Assembly (NCBI GenBank): GCA_029834535.1 | Contig: JAQMWT010000257.1 | Span: forward strand, 1-38,820 | Direction of reading: 5' to 3' | Source of the DNA: Chrysophaeum taylorii | Lineage: Eukaryota; Sar; Pelagophyceae; Pelagomonadales; Pelagomonadaceae | Length of the DNA: 38,820 nt | In this document: positions 30,220-38,820 of the stretch, piece by piece | How the letters are laid out: every line of letters begins with the position of its first letter | How positions within the stretch are numbered: position 1 is the stretch's first letter | Notes under the pieces: model-generated | The model's input: the letters and a program-made list of their open reading frames with translations, nothing else | The model's database searches: none | What the model was told of the DNA's origin: nothing | Program-made: the position numbers and the translations under genes

Positions 30220-30570
30220 GTGAGCTTACTGGGACCAGGTGAACTTACTGGAGTTAGAGATTGGGACTAGGTGAGCTTAGTGACCAGGTGAACTTACAGG
30301 GGCCAGGTAAAATTCTGGGGATTTTAGAGTAAACTCGAAGGTTAGCGGCGTGTGCGGATCAAAGCAGCCTAGATTGGTGGGAGTGAGAGCGACGAGCTCA
30401 AAGGAGAGTGGGGTGAGTGGGTGTGGGTTTACGCCGAACTTACTGAGGTTAGAGATTGGGACTAGGTGAACTTACTGACCAGGTGAACTTAACGGGAAGG
30501 TGCTGGGGTTTTAGGAGCAAACTCAAAGGCTAGTGGGGTTAGAGATTGGGACTAGGTGAACTTACTGGCC
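30220..30570. repeat. imperfect short repeats, GGTTAGAGATTGGGACTAGG type
   Basis: The motif GTTAGAGATTGGGACTAGGT, followed by GA(A/G)CTTA-T-G(A)CCAGGTGAACTTA, occurs at about 30252 and 30448, and its first part again at 30538. The first two units also share CTGGGG-TTTTAG-G-AAACTC-AAGG-TAG. Spacing is irregular (about 195 and 90 bp). Confidence 0.7.
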
Positions 30571-31823
30571 TGCACTTCCTGCAAGATAAAATCAACAGGC
30601 TGTTTGAAACTTTATTGCAATCAGCTGATATCATTACTACTTCTACCTCGGACGATAACGCCGATTTTCTCCGCCTTGACGATCAACTTTCCTATGCCGA
30701 AGATATTGTTCGGAACGTTGATATACGTCAGCTTTCGACCGCAACGTTGTTAAACTATGGGGCAGACCAATCCTCTGTGTTTGCACCCAATCCCTCTACT
30801 TCACCGAACGCAAATGACAACAGCTCTTCACCCGACGCTTCTCCCTCCGAGTCAGCCAATCTTATTGCGGATGCTATAGCGCAATTATCACCTGAGCGGC
30901 TGAATGAGCTTTCTTCTCATGTTACTGCAGCCTTGTGTCACAAGATTGCTGCTCAAGCAACCCAGTCTGCCTCTTCATCCCCTACCACGCAAGATAGCCG
31001 CTCGCCGTTTGACATCAATAATGGACTAGGAAAGGACAATGGCGAGCCCACTGCGCCTGTCGTCCCTATTACCTTCTCCCAAGTGGTCGTCACCTCCAAG
31101 CTCCTTTGTCAACCCAGCCTGTTTGCGGCCATCATCCCCTCGACAAGTGTGCCCCGTGAGAATGCCTTTCTCACCAAATATCGGAGAGATCATAATCCCC
31201 CCCTTCACTTCCAATTTTTATATTTGGATAGCTGTGCCTCCATCTCGTTGATGACCACGTTTGATTTCGCTCTGCCGAACCATATCGTCCCTATCTATCC
31301 AAAATGTTTTCCCGTCGTCCAAATCGCCACTGGACAACAACAAGTGTCGCACATCATGTTAACGAAAAATATCGTGTCTCCACTACCTGTTCACCCTGGT
31401 ATCGGCTACGTGAAGCTCGATTACGCTCTGTTTCTCGAGCCAGTGCAGGGTCGACACTTATTTATATTAAGCGCACCCGAGTGGAACAAGGCTCAGCTGA
31501 CTATTACCCTTAATGACAGTGAACAACCAAATATGTCACATCTCACAAGTTTGAATGACAAAGACGTAAATGTGCCAATTCAATTTGTATATCACGACCT
31601 CCCTGCACTGCCTTGTATACCTTGCGCACTTGCGCGCGATAGGAACCTTGAGCTCCGCCCATTGGCTTTTCCTTTGAAGAGATACGAAAAAAACAGAGAT
31701 CTACACCATTATTGTAATTATCTGGTGACAAGGCTTTCTGCACGCCCCTGGTTGCGCAGCCTACTACTTAACCTTCGGAAGCAAAACGAGTACGTTAAAC
31801 AAAATACCCCTCCTCTTGCTTGA
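30561..31823 (+). pseudogene. gag C-terminus and retropepsin of copia 2
   Basis: After the insertion the frame resumes at LQDKINRLFETLLQSADI. It contains a helical gag part and a Ser/Pro/Asn spacer, then the protease with FLYLDSCASISLM (active-site D-S-C-A-S), VVQIATGQQQ and IGYVKLDYALFLEP. Unlike copia 1 there is no stop between gag and protease. The frame is open for 425 codons and ends at TGA (31821-31823). The next three bases are CTA, giving TGA-CTA, a context known to favour readthrough in eukaryotes. The same frame then continues into the methyltransferase. Confidence 0.75.
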
Positions 31824-32834
31824 CTACGCACTCGACCAGCGTTCTTATCAACTACAAATAATGGTTCTCGCAAACCAACGGTCATGCTATTATGTTCTGG
31901 GTTGTCAACACCTGCGTTTCTGCCACAAGCCACTAATGACCTGGGCCTGAACATCGATGTTAAGATTGCTGTTGAGTCCGATGAAGCTCTTGTGCGCATG
32001 CTACGCAAACAATTCCCAAATGTTATTATTTTCGAATCTCTCCCTTCTTTCCTTAACCATCTCCATGCTATATCGGAAGAAGAAAGACGACGCTTCTACT
32101 GCTATGTGATAGAAATCACCCCTCCGTGTGCCATCCGCCATCTGCTCCAACAGTGCGCCCTTATCATGCCCAACTGTGTTGCCTATAACCAACCCTCCGG
32201 TCGACTCTCGTTCAAAGACAGATACTTCTCATTGGAAGACCACCATCTTTCTCACACAGTACTCGGCAGCGACCGCAAGCTCGGATCCAAAATCCATTAT
32301 ATGCTAGCTCCACTGCCCACCATACGGGGATATGCCAATATGATCTTGCTGGACCCTCGCAATGGCAAACTTCGCTAACCTACTCGCTCTGGGCTTATCA
32401 AAGCCAACAACCATACTCGCCCTCAGGCAACCTTCTTACTCTCACTGAAGAAAGACTTATGCTGTGACCTTCTCAGCAGTGCCTTGCCTGCTGGCACTTA
32501 CCATACTCTTTACACACATATCTGTCGCATAGTTGTCGATATGAAGTCTCTTATGTTGGATCCTTCTTTCCAACATGATAGTGCCACCTTGAAGAAGACC
32601 TACGTGTCTACCTTCCTCACTCGTGAGCTGCCTCTTTCCAGTCACAGCTCATACACTATCTCACAGCCAGATGCATTCATGAGTTACATCTCCAACCGCA
32701 GCTGGACGGAAAAGTCGTTAAACTACCGCTCCTCAGGAAAAACACCTGAAGAAGCACTCTCCACAACCACAGCTGCTGATGATGGTTACTCCAACGACGA
32801 CCCTGACGCTCCCTCACTAGATGCGTCTACATAA
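31824..32834 (+). pseudogene. C5-cytosine methyltransferase of copia 2, internally deleted
   Basis: Motif I reads LLCSGLSTPAF, motif II IAVESDEALVRMLRKQFPNV, and motif IV YVIEITPPCAIRHL with the catalytic Cys. Then about 300 residues present in copia 1 are missing, including motif VI and the QxRxR motif VIII. Homology resumes at SHTVLGSDRKLGSKIHY, APLPTIRGYAN, a decayed motif IX interrupted by TAA at 32376-32378, and motif X SSALPAGTYHTLYTHIC. The frame ends at TAA (32832-32834), at the place homologous to the copia 1 TGA before integrase. The deletion makes activity impossible. Confidence 0.75.
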
Positions 32835-33905
32835 TTCAAACTCAACGTTCGTAGGAAACGTCATATCCCCGTCAAGGCTATTCCCCGTAAGACGCTCGCT
32901 CGTGGCACAGTAGAATACCAAAATGCCAAGGAAAGAGCCAACCGGTTCCACGAAGTTCACCACTGCCCTGACAACGTTGCCGCAAAAGCCCCTGACGTCA
33001 TTGCTCGCCCTGGCTTCTCAGCATCGGACATCCCCTACAGAGATATGTGCATCGACTGTATATGCCACAACAAACGTCATCGTCACGATCTAGAGAACGA
33101 GACCAAGCCCAATCTTGAACAGACCCACCGGCCAGGTGAAGTCTGGGCTTGCGATGGTGGGTACGCCACCGTTCCTTATGAATGGGGCGGCTTCACCCAC
33201 ATTATTGTCTTCAAAGAACTACTATCAAAGTTTTTGCTAGCGTACTTCACGCGCACTACCAACGTAACTGAATTCACGCAAGCTCTAGACTATCTGTTCG
33301 CCTTTTGTAAAACGCAACTGAATGTGCACCTACGCACGGTATACTCAGATGCGCTCCGGCCGTACTTCAGCCAACATATCACTACCCCCCTACAGGGTAG
33401 ATCACGGCATCAACCTTGTTGCGTTTCCGTCTTACCTTCACCACTTTAATCATGATGTATAATAAACTTTGTATACTAGAACAAAGTATAGGCTTTGTCG
33501 CTTCTGCCTCCTCAACTCGCCTCCGTAACCTCATCATCGCCCACTACCGTGGTGCCAAGATCGTGGAACCTGCAGTCCACTTTCTGTGAGCTGTGATCCA
33601 TACAATCCAATCATACAACAATCTCCCAAATGCCTCACTCGAGCGCATTCACCATGCCATTCTCAGTCCACAACAGTTCCTCTACAATCAACCGACTACA
33701 CCTCAACATGATCTCCTCAAAATATTCGGCGGTGAGTGCTTCCTCCTACTTGAGCCTCACGAACATCACAAGTATGAACCGTCCCGACGACGCTACCTAT
33801 ACCTGTGCTGCGTCAACTCCCAAAACCCGCTCGTCTCTCCTCATGTTGACCATCAAGCTGTTGTTGTCCTCAATCCCGAAAATGGTTAGCTCCGCGTTTC
33901 CTCCT
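32835..33905 (+). pseudogene. integrase of copia 2
   Basis: In the same frame as the methyltransferase: LARGTVEYQNAKERAN, the zinc-binding FHEVHHCPDN...MCIDCICHNKRH, then PGEVWACDGGY (first Asp), FKELLSKFLLAYF, and VYSDALRPYFSQHITTP (second Asp). A frameshift at about 33395 follows. The C-terminal part (VIHTIQSYNNLPNASLERI, LSPQQFLYNQ, RRYLYLCCVN, VVVLNPENG) is recognisable. A roughly 30-bp inserted hairpin (ACTTTGT/ACAAAGT, about 33467-33490) sits just after the FNHDV segment that should carry the catalytic Glu. Confidence 0.8.
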
Positions 33906-35838
33906 AGTTGACCTTCACCTATATGATCCAACGCTCCACCCTGGATCCTGAACATGCTTCTCCACCTGATGCTCCGCCTGTGTCCTTCGACATTGACCCT
34001 CATCGAGATGAAGACCCCGATGATGCGTTGCAGAGGGGGATTCAGACTCAGAGGGGGCACCCTCCCGCTCCTGCTCCGTCTGCTCCCCCCGCTCCCGCTC
34101 CGTCGCCGACTCCGCCTCAACCCTATACTTCTACAACAGCAGCTTCACCTCCTGCTGACGACAATACTCCTGCTGACGCCCATACTACTTCGCCACCACC
34201 AATCCTTCCTTCTTACAAGGACTTGTTCTCAAGACAGCCTTCAACTTGTCCCGGGGACTAAAGCCTCCTCCATGGCTTCTGTGACTGCTCGGCTCCAAGC
34301 TTCCACTGTTGGTGCCTACAAAGCCGCTGGTGGCAAACTCGCTGACTTCCGATGGGACCTTCAGCATCGCTTTCTCGATTTCAAATCACCAATCCTCTCC
34401 GCCCTTAACACCTCTGGTGGCATCCACTGGACAGCTCTCAGCCCAGAGGGGGAACAGGCTATGCTGGTCCAACACATCCTTCCACTACGTACCGATCTTC
34501 TATCTCGCTACCCTTTACTTGATGGTGTTTTCTCGCAAACCAAATGCGCATCCAGCATTCCAGTGGCAACACACCTCACCACTGATGACATGCCATCTCG
34601 CCACCTTCCGCCTTCACTTACTGCCATGTTCATGGAACACGCCCCGGCTCCCGGTGTCTCTCCATTGCAATATGCTTTTGCTTACCTAGTACCTACCAGT
34701 TTCCTTGACCATTCCTCATCTGAGGTTGGCGCTACATCCGCTGACCTATCTGACCTGGAGGAATATCTCCTCTGCTCTACCGAGTACATTACCCAGGTAC
34801 GTCATGAGGAAGCTCTCCTGGTGGTTGAGTTGGAACCTGATATCACCACTCCTTCTACCTGTGCCACTCACGCTTATCCATAAGTACTCTACACTGCTTC
34901 GACCGAAAAGTCGTTAAAATATGGCTCTCCAGCCACCGTAGGCCCGGACAAATACAAAATCCAAGAAGCCGACGTATCTATTGACGAGTACAAGCTCAAG
35001 TGTATACAAGAACATTCTCCCGAAGACACACAAGCTTATATCAATGCGACCGCAACGGAATTGCACGATATAGTGCGCTTCGGTTGCTTCAAGCTAGCTT
35101 TACCCGATGCTTCGACTCGTCCAATTGACAGTCGCCTGGTACTCAAGATCAAGACCAACTCCTCCGGGGATTATATCAAGCACAAGGCTCGGTTAGTCTT
35201 GCGTGGATTTATAGCCTCACTTGGCGCCGATTTCTTTGGGACGTTTAGTCCCATGGCAACGATGACTGCTATACGTGTCATCTTAGCTATTGCTGCTTAC
35301 AAGAACCTACCCGTGTACCACAGTGACGTGCCCAACGCGTTCGTTCAGTCTGACATCGACGCGCACGTCTACGTACAGCTCTCCGAAGGCATCCAATTAC
35401 TCGATCCTCAAGACGATAAATACCGTGGCCGCCGTTTACCCAAGCTGCTTAAGTCTCTTTATGGACTCAGGCAATCTCCATCTCTCTGGAACAAAGAGAT
35501 CGACAGCGTCTTTCGGAGTCTTGGGTATAAGCGACTCCATGCGGATACTTGCTTATGTGTTCGCACTTCTACGCACGCTCGGTTCGTCATTTGCAGTCTA
35601 TCTGTGGACGATATTGTTATAGTATCGAACGACGACACACTACGCACTGAGTTCCACTACATAAGCGCTTCTCTATGGAACAGTTCGAGCCAGTTCATAC
35701 TCTCCTGGGAAGCGTGTCCGTCGAACGTCGGATGGATCCATATCATTAGACGTTCAAGCCAAGCTAGGTGCGCTATTCGATGACCATCCCATATTGAAGA
35801 CACTTACTCCGCTGAAGTATCCTATGTCATCAACCTTC
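33906..35838 (+). pseudogene. linker and reverse transcriptase of copia 2
   Basis: The linker contains DPDDALQRGIQTQRG, the third copy of the candidate cleavage motif, and a Pro-rich stretch. The family-specific pre-RT region follows (GGKLADFRWDLQHRFLDF, IHWTALSPEGEQ, ILPSYKDLFS). RT proper, 35061 onward, has HKARLVLRGFIASLGADFFG, the first Asp in YHSDVPNAFVQ, KLLKSLYGLRQSPSLWN and the catalytic LSVDDIVIVS. After a frameshift near 35660 the SDGSISLDVQAKLGALFDD segment is read up to the SINE insertion at 35839. Stops near 34260 and 34883 and several shifts inactivate it. Confidence 0.8.
35826..35838. repeat. target-site duplication, left copy (13 bp)
   Basis: GTCATCAACCTTC is repeated exactly at 36160-36172 around SINE-like copy 4. 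Confidence 0.9.
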
Positions 35839-36159
35839 TAACTAACTAACTAACTAACTTCAGACCTCTCCCGAGCATGGGAGCCAGGCCGGACAGGCAG
35901 GAGCCGATCCGGAATCACAGAGGAAAATCACGCAGTTGGGGCAGAGGCGAAGGACGAGGACTCGTTGATGACGGACCGCCACTGCGCGCGGTCTTGTGCG
36001 AAGTCGTGCAAGAGCGTCGCAGGCCGCAAACGTGTTGGTCCACGAACAATCGACCTGTCCGTCGCGTTCTGCCCAACCGAGCGAACCCCATCCCAGCGCG
36101 GACTTTCCGGGTGCTAACCGGCAAGCCCGGGAGGCGAGCAGGCACCGTCTCACTCCTCA
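35839..36159 (-). mobile_element. SINE/LINE-like retroposon copy 4, 5'-truncated (321 bp)
   Basis: In minus orientation it begins GAGTGAGACGGTGCCTGC, internal to copy 1, and ends GAAGTTAGTTAGTTAGTTAGTTA. It is very similar to copy 1 over its length. It sits inside the RT-RNase H connection of copia 2 with a 13-bp duplication. Confidence 0.85.
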
Positions 36160-36205
36160 GTCATCAACCTTCACGTACAAGGAAGATTCTCCTTCCACTG
36201 ATGTG
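36160..36205 (+). pseudogene. copia 2 RT connection region, last fragment
   Basis: After the second duplication copy, the reading YKEDSPSTDVEIYV parallels YKTGDPSSDMGKFI of copia 1. Homology then ends near 36205. The duplication GTCATCAACCTTC at 36160-36172 belongs to this segment. Confidence 0.6.
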
Positions 36206-36269
36206 GAAATTTATGTGGCGGCGCGGTGGCTATGTGCGTCATATGAACTATAATATTGAAAAAGGGAAA

Positions 36270-36596
36270 AGCAGGAATGGGGGGGGAGACCACGTCGGAT
36301 TCTGTATGTATTGGGGGGGCGACCTTGATAATATGGTGTTTTGGGGGGGGGAGACCAAGTCGCTCTGTATGTATTGGGGGGGGCGACCTTGATAATATGG
36401 TGTTTTGGGGGGGGGCGACCGTCAAAAAGTGGTGATTTGGGGGGGGGCGACCTTATAAACACATGTTGGTTTTGGGGGGGGGGACCGACCTTCAAAAAGT
36501 TGTGAGTATTTTGGGGGGCGGGGACCTTAAAACCCTGCGTCGAAATTGCGTGGTCGACCGTAGAAAAAGTGGTTGGTTTTGGGGGGCGACGCTGTC
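36270..36596. repeat. G-run minisatellite, TTTTGGGGGGGGCGACC-type units
   Basis: About nine runs of 6 to 10 G occur in 330 bp, mostly as (T)TTGGGGGGGGCGACC followed by a variable AT-rich part (CTTGATAATATGGTG, GTCAAAAAGTGGTGA, CTTATAAACACATG). Unit length varies from about 33 to 65 bp. GGGGGG-rich DNA with this spacing can form G-quadruplexes. Confidence 0.85.
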
Positions 36597-37315
36597 CTGC
36601 GGCATACTAGAACCTTATCAGAGACTCATACTGTACAAACTTGGTATGTCTCACGAGCGCTCGTTGATGACCGCCTTCAGCTTGGTCTTCAAACGGGAAG
36701 CAAGCTCGACTGCGCCCTCGTGCGCTGCTGAGAGGCGGCTCATGTCGCCTGGGCGCTGGCTCCTCGACCGTCGACGGCGAAGTGAGACCGTCGCTATATC
36801 ACAGCCCTCCCAAGTCCCGCCACTCTCGACAGTGGCGTCGACGACAGCGTGGCTCTCTTTCGCTGTCGAGGTCAGCCCCAAGCCACGGCGTACTGTCCCC
36901 GATGTGGATGCCCGGGGAGCTCTGTTCGAAATCCGGGTCCCCGAGGGCTGAATTCCGGGCGTAGTCTCGACGGTATAGACCAGCAACCGCCGAGCCTTTA
37001 TGAGCTTCTTCCGGAGCTGCTCGTGCGCTCACTTGGCTTCCTATCTCGGTGGCGAAACTACCTTTCCCTCCAGCCCGGCGTCGAGTTTCAACCCTTGGTG
37101 ACCCTTCAGAGCCCATGTCTCGGATAGCCTTTGGGGGAAAGAACTCTGGCACCGCCCACCGTGACGCCCACAGCGAAACCCCTTCTTCTTCGCGCGGGGA
37201 CGCGGTGGCACCCCGCGTCGTTTCCGCCATCGTTGGCGCCCAGCCCAACTTGGCCGCATGACCTCAGGAAGACGCAGGCCGAGCACCCAACGCCCTAGGA
37301 ACGTCGAGCACCCGC
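36597..37315. other. no confident feature
   Basis: GC-rich. A minus-strand frame of 111 codons (36651-36986, ending SRLKTKLKAVINERS) and longer overlapping frames exist on both strands. None has a recognisable domain, and long frames are common by chance at this base composition. Nothing is assigned. Confidence 0.3.
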
Positions 37316-37520
37316 GCACCAACAACAAGACACCTCCTTCCGCTCACGCGGAGTGCGCACCATATATTGGATACTAAGGGGCGAGAATGTTCGTATAGCC
37401 GCCTGCCCCCGGTGGCACCAACAACAAAGAAACTACCTTACCGCTCACCGTCAACAGTAGAGTGCGACCATCTTTTGACAGAAGGGGCGGGCATGTTCGT
37501 CTACCGCCTGCCCCCAAGGT
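37316..37520. repeat. imperfect tandem duplication, unit about 100-106 bp
   Basis: Unit 1 (37316-37414) and unit 2 (37415-37520) both start GCACCAACAACAA. They share CC-TCCGCTCAC or CCTTACCGCTCAC, GAGTGCG-ACCAT, AAGGGGCG-G-ATGTTCGT and CCGCCTGCCCCC. Identity is moderate. A weak third start follows at 37521. Confidence 0.7.
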
Positions 37521-38300
37521 GCACACCGAACGACCCAGTCGTGGTATACCTTCGCCGGACGTCCTCGCCATCGACATTGAACAGTGTCCGTGGACGTCGG
37601 AGTTCGACGTGCTTGGCCGAAACCCACCGATCCGTTACGGACCAACACATCTTCTTCTGCTCCTGGGCGTGTGTAAAAGACGCCTCGCAGGATTTTGCCG
37701 GTTCTCTCGCCTTTTGGCGGCATCCGAAAAGAAGAATGCTGACCTGGCCTCCGCACTCGTCGCGAGCTTCTTCGCGAAAGGCGGGCTGCTCTGTACCCGC
37801 GAGGCGGTCGCCGTATAGACAAGAAGTGGGAGCCTGCGCTTGATCTCGCGAGAACAGAAGTGGTGGAAGCTAGTCGGGGGGAGAGTTTCCAGGATGTCAC
37901 TAGGAGAAGGGGGGGTTAGGGAATAATGGTGTTGCAAGCAGGTGCATTTTTGGGACACTCGGCAAGGACAGCACAACAAGATGGGCAAGACGCTGGGCCA
38001 AACATGGGCTGCGCCGCGTTTCGATGCGATCGCAGCCAGCTTCGCGAGTGCTCCGTGTGGTTTCGCAAGACGAAGCGGCCGGTTGTCGGGGAAACGCCGG
38101 TATATCGTCGACGAAAGACACTCGTCTTGGGCCTCTTCTGGCGTCGCCGCCCAACACCACGCCGGCCTTCTTGCTGGCGCGGAGCTCGTGCCGTCTCCGC
38201 CGCACCGCAAACCAAACAGATGAGCAGGCTTCATGCTTGCATTCGCGAGCTTTGAGCATGGTGCCAAATTTGGCCGATCGACCGCGCGCGAATTGTTCGC
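37521..38300. other. no confident feature
   Basis: Overlapping open frames occur on both strands (for example minus 37635-38267 and 37900-38307) with Arg/Ser/Pro-rich translations and no motif. A poly-G stretch GGAGAAGGGGGGGTTAGGG lies near 37903-37920. I cannot support a gene. Confidence 0.3.
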
Positions 38301-38710
38301 CCTGCACCTAACTAAACTCGAACGTACGTTGCCCCGTCGCTCCCGGTCTCATTACCCACAATCAGCTCGCATGCGAGGAGCGGGTCGTAAATGCGCAGAG
38401 GTCTCCAGATCCCACATACAACGCCGCGTTCTTTCGCGAAGAGGAGCCGGCTTTGCTCCCTAACACGCCGTTTGTACGCCGCCTTCCACGCGTTTCGAGC
38501 CCGATTAATTTCCGCCGCATTCTCCTTCCTCTTTTTTTTTTTTTGTTTTATGTGGCGCTTCTTCTCGCAGTTTTGTCAGCGTCGTGGTTGCAAGAACTCG
38601 CGTCCGATTCCGCTTCATATTCATCATCCGAATCATCGACATCAGACTCAGCCTCAACCGTCGACATAGGCACGTCCTGAACGAAGCTGTCACCGATACG
38701 TCGCTATGAA
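38301..38710 (-). pseudogene. possible decayed coding region, acidic then basic, minus strand
   Basis: From about 38680 downward one frame gives an acidic stretch (STVEAESDVDDSDDEYEAES) and stops at TAA near 38551. After an A-run (about 38530-38542, frameshift-prone) another frame gives a basic helical stretch (KENAAEINRARNAWKAAYKR, RVREQSRLLFAKERG) down to a stop near 38318. An acidic block followed by a basic helix looks protein-like, but I recognise no family and the right edge cuts the context. Confidence 0.3.
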
Positions 38711-38820
38711 ACCGCCCTCCTTCGCCTCGTCGACCTGTACGTCTCCATGGTAAGCTCCGCCGACTCCCATGCAAGCGGCTGCAGCGCAACCGCTCCTGAC
38801 TCGTTTTGGGCCGTGGTGGT

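Larger units (their letters stand above)
28018..30560. mobile_element. composite insertion in copia 2 gag (microsatellites, nuclease-like ORF, Helitron fragment, short repeats)
   Basis: Gag homology stops at about 28017 and resumes at about 30561 (LQDKINRLFETLL), so some 2.5 kb was inserted. It is GC-richer than its host and made of at least two unrelated parts: a minus-strand nuclease-like ORF with a 3' tetranucleotide tail, and a plus-strand Helitron helicase remnant with downstream repeats. No matching target duplication is evident at the outer borders. Confidence 0.65.
26788..36205 (+). mobile_element. copia 2: second methyltransferase-bearing copia element, truncated both ends
   Basis: The order gag, retropepsin, methyltransferase, integrase, linker and RT matches copia 1. 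Protein identity is clearly below that between copia A and copia 1, so this is a related but older family. The 5' end lies against the B repeat; no LTR is visible. The 3' end is lost near 36205, just after RT. Two insertions split it: the composite block at about 28018-30560 in gag and a SINE-like copy at 35839-36159. Codon use is more GC-rich than in copia 1. Confidence 0.8.

Noticed and set aside
36651..37248. Overlapping frames on both strands in the right flank
   Set aside because: No domain, no consistent codon pattern, and similar lengths on both strands.
37635..38307. Minus-strand frames containing FVDDI, like an RT catalytic motif
   Set aside because: No other RT motif lies at the right spacing and the surrounding translation is Arg/Ser/Pro-rich; chance match in GC-rich sequence.
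38453..38680. Plus-strand frame with a hydrophobic segment then a Ser-rich tail, resembling a small membrane protein
   Set aside because: The hydrophobic part is translated from a T-run (about 38530-38542), and the opposite strand gives a more protein-like acidic/basic reading.

Overview
This window is a nest of transposable elements from a eukaryotic genome. I see no convincing host gene, rRNA, tRNA or CRISPR array. The mix suggests an algal or protist genome: Ty1/copia-type LTR retrotransposons, a Helitron helicase remnant, SINE/LINE-like retroposons with target-site duplications, tetranucleotide tails, and a nuclease-like protein of a kind I recall from algal repeats. I cannot name the organism from sequence alone. 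Nearly every coding region carries stops or frameshifts, so most genes are entered as pseudogenes.

Layout. 1-1152 is the minus-strand integrase end of one copia family, cut by the window edge. 1153-2324 is a plus-strand fragment of a second copia family, ending inside the reverse transcriptase. 2325-6559 is a 5'-truncated minus-strand copy of an unclassified element, here called B, with a 395-bp SINE-like insertion (5788-6182) bounded by a perfect 12-bp duplication. A second SINE-like copy lies at 6578-6934. 6935-18558 is a nearly complete copia element (copia 1): gag, retropepsin, a C5-cytosine methyltransferase domain, integrase, reverse transcriptase, RNase H, then an extra ORF with a coiled coil and a C-terminal membrane segment, then a hairpin-rich 3' region. 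18559-26787 is a full copy of B between two 186-bp direct repeats. 26788-36205 is a second, related methyltransferase-bearing copia element (copia 2). It is interrupted in gag by a 2.5-kb composite insert (microsatellite tail, nuclease-like ORF, Helitron fragment, short repeats) and in the RT-RNase H linker by another SINE-like copy. 36206-38820 holds a G-run minisatellite, a degenerate tandem repeat and mostly unassignable sequence.

How the parts fit. In both copia elements the methyltransferase sits between protease and integrase. In both it is flanked at homologous positions by in-frame stop codons, although the proteins have diverged strongly. A short peptide motif, P-x-D-A-x-Q-R-G, recurs at the gag end of copia 1 and at the integrase/RT junction of both elements; it may be the protease cleavage site. 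Element B has LTR-like ends and two long ORFs but no recognisable RT or integrase, so it is probably a large non-autonomous element. The main candidates for an undescribed system are the methyltransferase cassette with its conserved stops, the extra membrane ORF of copia 1, and element B.
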